DNA of 37,605 bases. Source: Streptomyces mexicanus. GTDB lineage: Bacteria > Actinomycetota > Actinomycetes > Streptomycetales > Streptomycetaceae. This document shows positions 34,389 to 37,605 of the stretch, piece after piece. The first letter of the stretch is position 1. The number at the start of each line of letters is the position of its first letter. Location: contig NZ_LR732544.1 of assembly GCF_902506575.1 (NCBI RefSeq), positions 6,307,251 through 6,344,855 on the forward strand, read 5' to 3'. A program made the position numbers and the translations under genes. The notes beneath the pieces are model-generated. The model made no database searches and was not told where the DNA came from. It saw nothing but the letters and a program-made list of their open reading frames with translations.

Positions 34389-34466
34389 TCGGACCACCGG
34401 TGGCCTGAGCGCAGGCGGACCACCGGTGGGTCGAGCGCAGTCGGACCGTCGGTGGCCTGAGCGCGG
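34389..34466. repeat. Three 26-bp tandem repeats containing CCACCGGTGG
   Basis: Units at 34389-34414, 34415-34440 and 34441-34466 share TCGGACCACCGGTGGCCTGA-type sequence with a few changes. The first two carry the 10-bp palindrome CCACCGGTGG; in the third it has decayed to CCGTCGGTGG. They lie between the ABC-F stop and a terminator hairpin. Function unknown. Confidence 0.88.
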
Positions 34467-34474
34467 ACACGGAC

Positions 34475-34498
34475 GAAGGGCGCCCGTGGGCGCCCTTC
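34475..34498. terminator. Bidirectional terminator between the ABC-F and Vms1-like genes
   Basis: GAAGGGCGCCC and GGGCGCCCTTC form a perfect 11-bp stem with a two-base loop. It sits between convergent genes: 137 bases past the ABC-F stop and 36 bases past the end of the opposite gene. Confidence 0.8.
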
Positions 34499-34533
34499 GC
34501 GTCCTGCCCCGCCGTGCGCGGCCCGGCCCGGTC

Positions 34534-35649
34534 TCACTTCCAGCGCAGGATGGCGCCCAGGCCACCGGCCGGCGTGTCCTGTGCGGCGGGCGCCACCGGG
34601 GCCAGCGACAGGGCCGCCGCGTCCGTCATCACCGCCGAACGGATCAGGGCGTCGTCCGCGCGGGCCGGCCAGCACTCCCCCTCGCCGAGGATCTTCAGAT
34701 CCGAGCGGCGCACCCCCAACCGGTCCGGGTCCTCGCCGATCCACACCTCCCGATGGGCGTCGGCACCCTCCGGGCGGATCAGCAGTTCCTCCAGACGGTG
34801 CTCCCGCGCCGCCTCCACCAGCGCGGGCACCCCCTCCACGGCACCCGCCCGGCCGGCGTCGTCGGGCGTGCGGGCCGCCCGGAACCGGTCCAGCTCGTCC
34901 TCGACGTGATGGTGCACGTGCTCGGCCCGGATCCGCTCCACGTCCTCGTCCAGCAGCCGGCTGCCCGCGCCGTGCGAGGCGTCCACCACATGCGCGCGCA
35001 GCCGCTGCGGCAGCCGTTCGCGCACCTCCCGCCGCTCGCGCTCGTCGCCCACCAGGATCAGCAGGTCGGCCCGCGTCTCCTCCTGGCAGACGCTGAGCGC
35101 GTCGGCGATCTCGGCGGCGTTGTGCTCCCAGGTGTTCTCCACCTTCAGCTGGAAGTGTCGCTCGGACCAGTCGACGCTGCTCGTGCGGTGGATCGGCCAC
35201 TGCTGCCCGACCACCGTGCCCGCCTCGCGGGTGCCCAGCGCGCTGCGCAGCTCGAAGTCCGCGCCCTTGCGGTCGATGTACGCCACGATCGCGACCGGCT
35301 CCTCGCCCGCCAGGTCCAGCAGCGGCCCCACGCGCGGCAGCGGCCCCCACTCGGCGCGGCTGCCGCCCTGCGGCGCGCGGGCCAGCCGGGGATCCAGGAC
35401 GACCGCGCCGTCCCGCGCGAACAGCGCCCGCCCGTGCGGGTCGGGGGAGTGCCCCAGCTCCTCGATCGCGCTCTCCACCGCGCGGCAGGTGGCCTCGTCC
35501 GCACCCTGCCGGGCCAGCTCCCGGCTCATCGCCTGCGCCGTCAGATGCAGCTCGTGCGGGGTGTCCTCCGCGTGCCGGGAGGTGTCGACGTAGACGGAGG
35601 CCCAGGGGCCCGGGTGTTCGTACAGCGGATGCAGGAAAGCGAGATCCAT
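34534..35649 (-). CDS. Vms1/Rv2629-like (bacterial eRF1-type, baeRF family) protein
   Basis: This 371-residue soluble protein is related to M. tuberculosis Rv2629 and to the release-factor-like domain of Vms1/ANKZF1. The N-terminus (LAFLHPLYEHPGPWASVYVD) and the central segment with VAYIDRKGADFEL are typical. The later block RADLLILVGDERERREVRERLP corresponds to the eRF1 domain-2/3 region. The family is predicted to release stalled peptidyl-tRNA, but this is unproven in bacteria. ATG 35649 has GGGAGGGAG upstream. A SigB-type promoter candidate lies at 35693-35717. It is convergent with the ABC-F gene, another ribosome-acting protein. Confidence 0.82.
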   Translation of the reverse strand: MDLAFLHPLYEHPGPWASVYVDTSRHAEDTPHELHLTAQAMSRELARQGADEATCRAVESAIEELGHSPDPHGRALFARDGAVVLDPRLARAPQGGSRAEWGPLPRVGPLLDLAGEEPVAIVAYIDRKGADFELRSALGTREAGTVVGQQWPIHRTSSVDWSERHFQLKVENTWEHNAAEIADALSVCQEETRADLLILVGDERERREVRERLPQRLRAHVVDASHGAGSRLLDEDVERIRAEHVHHHVEDELDRFRAARTPDDAGRAGAVEGVPALVEAAREHRLEELLIRPEGADAHREVWIGEDPDRLGVRRSDLKILGEGECWPARADDALIRSAVMTDAAALSLAPVAPAAQDTPAGGLGAILRWK

Positions 35650-35692
35650 GGCTCCCTCCCGGAGGCCGTCGGTGGTACTGCTCGCCGGGCGG

Positions 35693-35717
35693 GTACCCGT
35701 ACCGCATGAACGAACAC
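35693..35717 (-). promoter_or_regulatory. Candidate SigB-type promoter for the Vms1-like gene
   Basis: On the minus strand GTGT, 15 bases and GGGTAC match the Streptomyces SigB consensus (GNNT-N14-16-GGGTAC/T). Transcription would start near 35685, 36 bases before the ATG at 35649. The GGGTAC box is part of the palindrome GGGTACCC, so the other strand also has a -10-like box facing the DUF6158 gene, but with no matching -35. Confidence 0.4.
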
Positions 35718-35984
35718 GACGAGCGGGACACCACCATGACCGGAGTCGACCCGAGCCGGCTGGACGACCAGCAGCTGATGAAGGAGCTGGAGACGATCCA
35801 CCGCACCCGTCACGACACCCTGCTGTACGGCTCGAACGACGCGCTGCGGGTCCACAACGAGCGGATGGCGCAGCTGGAGGGCGAGTACCTGCGCCGCAAC
35901 CCGCGCCGGCCGGTGGCCGCGGGCCGCACCCGCGAGGGAGCCCGGGAACGCAGCTGCGGGGAGTCGGCGACTCCCCGCAGCTGA
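35706..35984 (+). CDS. DUF6158 family small protein
   Basis: This 92-residue hydrophilic, helical protein has the core DPSRLDDQQLMKELETIHRTRHDTLLYGSNDALRVHNERMAQLEGEYLRR (in pieces) that I recognise as DUF6158, found widely in Streptomyces. Function unknown. The start may be ATG 35706 or the in-frame ATG 35736. The second would avoid overlap with the opposite-strand promoter candidate and matches the family start MTGVDP. The last ten codons form a 15-bp hairpin that includes the stop codon. It is divergent from the Vms1-like gene and convergent with the DJ-1-like gene. Confidence 0.78.
   Translation: MNEHDERDTTMTGVDPSRLDDQQLMKELETIHRTRHDTLLYGSNDALRVHNERMAQLEGEYLRRNPRRPVAAGRTREGARERSCGESATPRS
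35951..35983. terminator. Hairpin overlapping the DUF6158 stop codon
   Basis: A perfect 15-bp stem (35951-35965 with 35969-35983) with a GGC loop covers the last codons and two bases of the stop of the DUF6158 gene. The opposite-strand DJ-1-like gene ends 25 bases further on, so the hairpin can terminate both transcripts. Confidence 0.8.
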
Positions 35985-36008
35985 GATCGTGCGTCGTGGC
36001 GCGGCAGG

Positions 36009-36551
36009 TCAGCCGGCCTGCCGCGCGAAGACATCCAGGAACGCCTCGCAGAACGCCTTCAGATCGTCCGGCTTGCGGCTGGTGACCAGCGTGTTCGGGC
36101 CGCCCTCGCAGATCTTCACCTGTTCGTCGACCCAGGTGCCGCCCGCGTTGCGGATGTCCGTCTGCAGGCTCGGCCACGACGTCAGCACCCGGTCGCGTAC
36201 GACGTCCGCCTCCACCAGCGTCCACGGCGCGTGGCAGATCGCGGCCACCGGCCGGCCCTGCCGGAAGAAGTCGCGGACGAACCCGACGGCCTTGTCGTCC
36301 ATCCGCAGGAAGTCCGGGTTGGCCACGCCACCGGGCAGCACCAGCGCGCCGAAGGAGTCGGCGGAGGTGTCGCCCACGACCTCGTCGACCGGGAACGTGT
36401 CCGCCTTGTCCAGATGGTTGAACGCCTGGATCTCCCCGGACTTCGTCGACACCAGCACGGGCTCGTGTCCGGCGTCCTTCGCCGCCTTCCACGGCTCGGT
36501 CAGCTCGACCTGCTCGACGCCTTCGGGGGCGACCAGGAATGCGATGCGCAT
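36009..36551 (-). CDS. DJ-1/PfpI family protein
   Basis: This 180-residue single-domain protein of the DJ-1/PfpI/type 1 glutamine amidotransferase-like fold has the nucleophile elbow AAICHAPW with Cys106 followed by His107, and LVLPGGVANPD before it. The close relatives are PfpI-like proteases and YhbO/YajL-type stress proteins said to repair glyoxal-damaged molecules; the exact reaction is disputed. ATG 36551 has GAAGGA upstream. It lies next to a DUF2795 gene in the same direction, a pairing that suggests general stress response. Confidence 0.9.
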   Translation of the reverse strand: MRIAFLVAPEGVEQVELTEPWKAAKDAGHEPVLVSTKSGEIQAFNHLDKADTFPVDEVVGDTSADSFGALVLPGGVANPDFLRMDDKAVGFVRDFFRQGRPVAAICHAPWTLVEADVVRDRVLTSWPSLQTDIRNAGGTWVDEQVKICEGGPNTLVTSRKPDDLKAFCEAFLDVFARQAG

Positions 36552-36623
36552 GAATTCACGTCCTTCGTGTGCTCGTTGCGGAGGCCCTGCCCAGCTCCTG
36601 TCCGGGTCCGATCCCGGCCCCGG

Positions 36624-37025
36624 CTAGGCCCGGTCCTCCCGGGCGGGCCGTTCGGTGTGGGTCAGTTCCCTGGCCAGTTCCTGGACATTGGCGTAGTGCG
36701 CCTTGCGGGGCAGTCGCTCCAGCGCCTCCACCAGCGCGTCGGGCGCGTTCTTGCGGCGCAGCACGCGGGCCAGTTCGGCGGGGCCCGCGGGGAAGGCGCT
36801 GCGGCCCAGGATCCTGGCCAGTTCCAGGCGGACCGTCTCCAGGGAGGCCCGGGAGGAGCCCGGCGCCACCGGACCGGACCAGACCTCCGGATCGTCCCCG
36901 GCGGCCGGCCCCGGGTCGTGCCACTCCTCGGTCCGGGTCGGATGGCCGGACCTGAGCAGCCCCTGCAGCTCGTGCTTCATCTCGTCGTCACGGTGGACAC
37001 TCAGCCGGTCACTGCCTCGCTGCAT
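36624..37025 (-). CDS. DUF2795 domain protein
   Basis: This 133-residue protein has a polar, disordered N-terminal half and a C-terminal DUF2795 domain (about 65-125), with ELARILGRSAFPAGPAELAR and PDALVEALERLPRKAHYANV. DUF2795 is a small helical domain of unknown function, often found in stress-linked loci. ATG 37025 is preferred because GGAGGGAG lies directly upstream. It precedes the DJ-1-like gene in the same direction with a 72-base gap. Confidence 0.82.
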   Translation of the reverse strand: MQRGSDRLSVHRDDEMKHELQGLLRSGHPTRTEEWHDPGPAAGDDPEVWSGPVAPGSSRASLETVRLELARILGRSAFPAGPAELARVLRRKNAPDALVEALERLPRKAHYANVQELARELTHTERPAREDRA

Positions 37026-37251
37026 GTCTCCCTCCAGATCTCGGGGGTGGCCCCCGCGTCCCCGTGCAGGCCGAGCCGACACCGGCTTTCGGGACCGGAT
37101 GCGGCGCCGCGGACGTCACCCGTCAGGGCGCCCGGGTACCGCGAATGGGGCCCGGCCGCGCGCGGGCCGCCCGGCCACCGGCTGTGATGGTCCCAGGGCA
37201 CGAACGCCGTGCCCCCCGAAAGCCGCCCGTCGGCCCGAGGAGTGTCCCGCC

Positions 37252-37605
37252 ATGCGCCCTGCCGTTCACCGTGCCCTGTCCGTCGCCGTCCTCGCCGTCG
37301 CCATAGCGGGTCCCGCCGCGCCGGTGTGGGCCGCGGAACCGGACCCGGGGCGGAGTGCCGGGGCGGCGGGCCTGCCGCAGGGGTACGCCGCGGACCCGTC
37401 CCTCGCGGGTGGCCCCGGCGCCGGTCTCGCGCAGTCGTACCGGAACCCGGCGCTGCTGGACTCCCTGGAGGGGCGGGCCGGCCAACCGCGGTTGCGTCCC
37501 CCCTTCCCTGCGGTCGCGGGCCTCTACGCGTGCCCGACTGTGGTGAACAACGTCGAGTCGATCGCGTCGGTTCCCGCCATCCTGAAAAACGGCAAGGACT
37601 GGTTC
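37252..37605 (+). pseudogene. Chimeric frame: signal peptide fused to an internal NuoF fragment, runs off the window
   Basis: The frame starts at ATG 37252 behind GAGGAG (37237-37242) and stays open for 118 codons to the window end. Residues 1-28 are a Sec signal peptide: basic MRPAVHR, a hydrophobic core, and a VWA-AEP cleavage site. Residues 29-65 are low-complexity Gly/Ala/Pro sequence. From about residue 67 the protein reads ALLDSLEGRAGQPRL, then PPFPAVAGLYACPTVVNN and VESIASVPAI, then NGKDWF, which is the middle of complex I subunit NuoF. The NADH/FMN-binding N-terminus of NuoF is missing. A cytoplasmic complex I piece behind an export signal makes no biological sense, so this is either a decayed partial duplication or a sequence misjoin. 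What lies beyond 37605 is unknown. Confidence 0.7.

Noticed and set aside
32536..34470. Long minus-strand frame opposite the ABC-F gene
   Set aside because: Both ABC domains are clear on the plus strand; the antisense product has no motif.
36602..36617. CCGGG-N6-CCCGG hairpin past the DUF2795 gene
   Set aside because: A five-bp stem is expected by chance in DNA this rich in G and C, and the next gene on the strand follows directly.

Overview
The window is high-GC actinobacterial DNA and almost certainly Streptomyces. The evidence is strong third-position G/C bias, leaderless GTG/ATG starts behind TANNNT boxes, a Streptomyces-type 5S rRNA, a gas-vesicle cluster in the order gvpO-A-F-G-Y-Z-J-L-S-K, and Streptomyces-typical families (DUF5999, DUF6158, PAP2-diacylglycerol-kinase fusion). 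Family assignments come from reading the translated sequence and from memory; no database search was run.

Region 1 (1-14.5 kb) starts with the end of an rRNA operon (5S plus terminator). A conserved block follows: CDP-alcohol phosphatidyltransferase (cardiolipin synthase type), a sugar-nucleotidyltransferase fused to a degenerate phosphohexomutase, DUF881-sbp-DUF881, a GarA/OdhI-like FHA protein, a MerR-type FtsR-like regulator, a bifunctional nuclease-domain protein, a second MerR regulator, dinB, a convergent PRC-barrel gene, and gcvP behind a tandem glycine riboswitch. Apart from the nucleotidyltransferase, dinB and PRC genes and a missing gcvH, this matches the pgsA2-to-gcvB segment of Mycobacterium tuberculosis (Rv1822-Rv1832) in order. 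It links membrane lipid synthesis, cell division, FHA-based metabolic switching and glycine cleavage.

Region 2 (14.5-18.3 kb, minus strand) holds a small HTH-TOBE protein, an APC-type permease, a membrane protein of unknown role and a DUF5999 protein.

Region 3 (18.6-29.1 kb, plus strand) is a tightly coupled run. It comprises type II NADH dehydrogenase with a repeat-rich tail, an animal-type transketolase and a stand-alone LigD polymerase domain, then the ten-gene gas-vesicle cluster. Within the cluster, neighbouring proteins GvpY and GvpZ carry a Lys/Ala-rich and a Glu-rich tail respectively.

Region 4 (29.1-37.2 kb) is a mixed stress/housekeeping set: a 57-residue membrane peptide, a SAM methyltransferase, a PAP2-DAGK fusion, a histidine phosphatase, an ABC-F ATPase, a Vms1/Rv2629-like protein, DUF6158, a DJ-1/PfpI protein and a DUF2795 protein. 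Convergent pairs are separated by strong hairpins.

The last 354 bases hold an open frame with a secretion signal peptide joined in frame to an internal piece of NuoF (complex I). It runs off the window and is the most anomalous object here.
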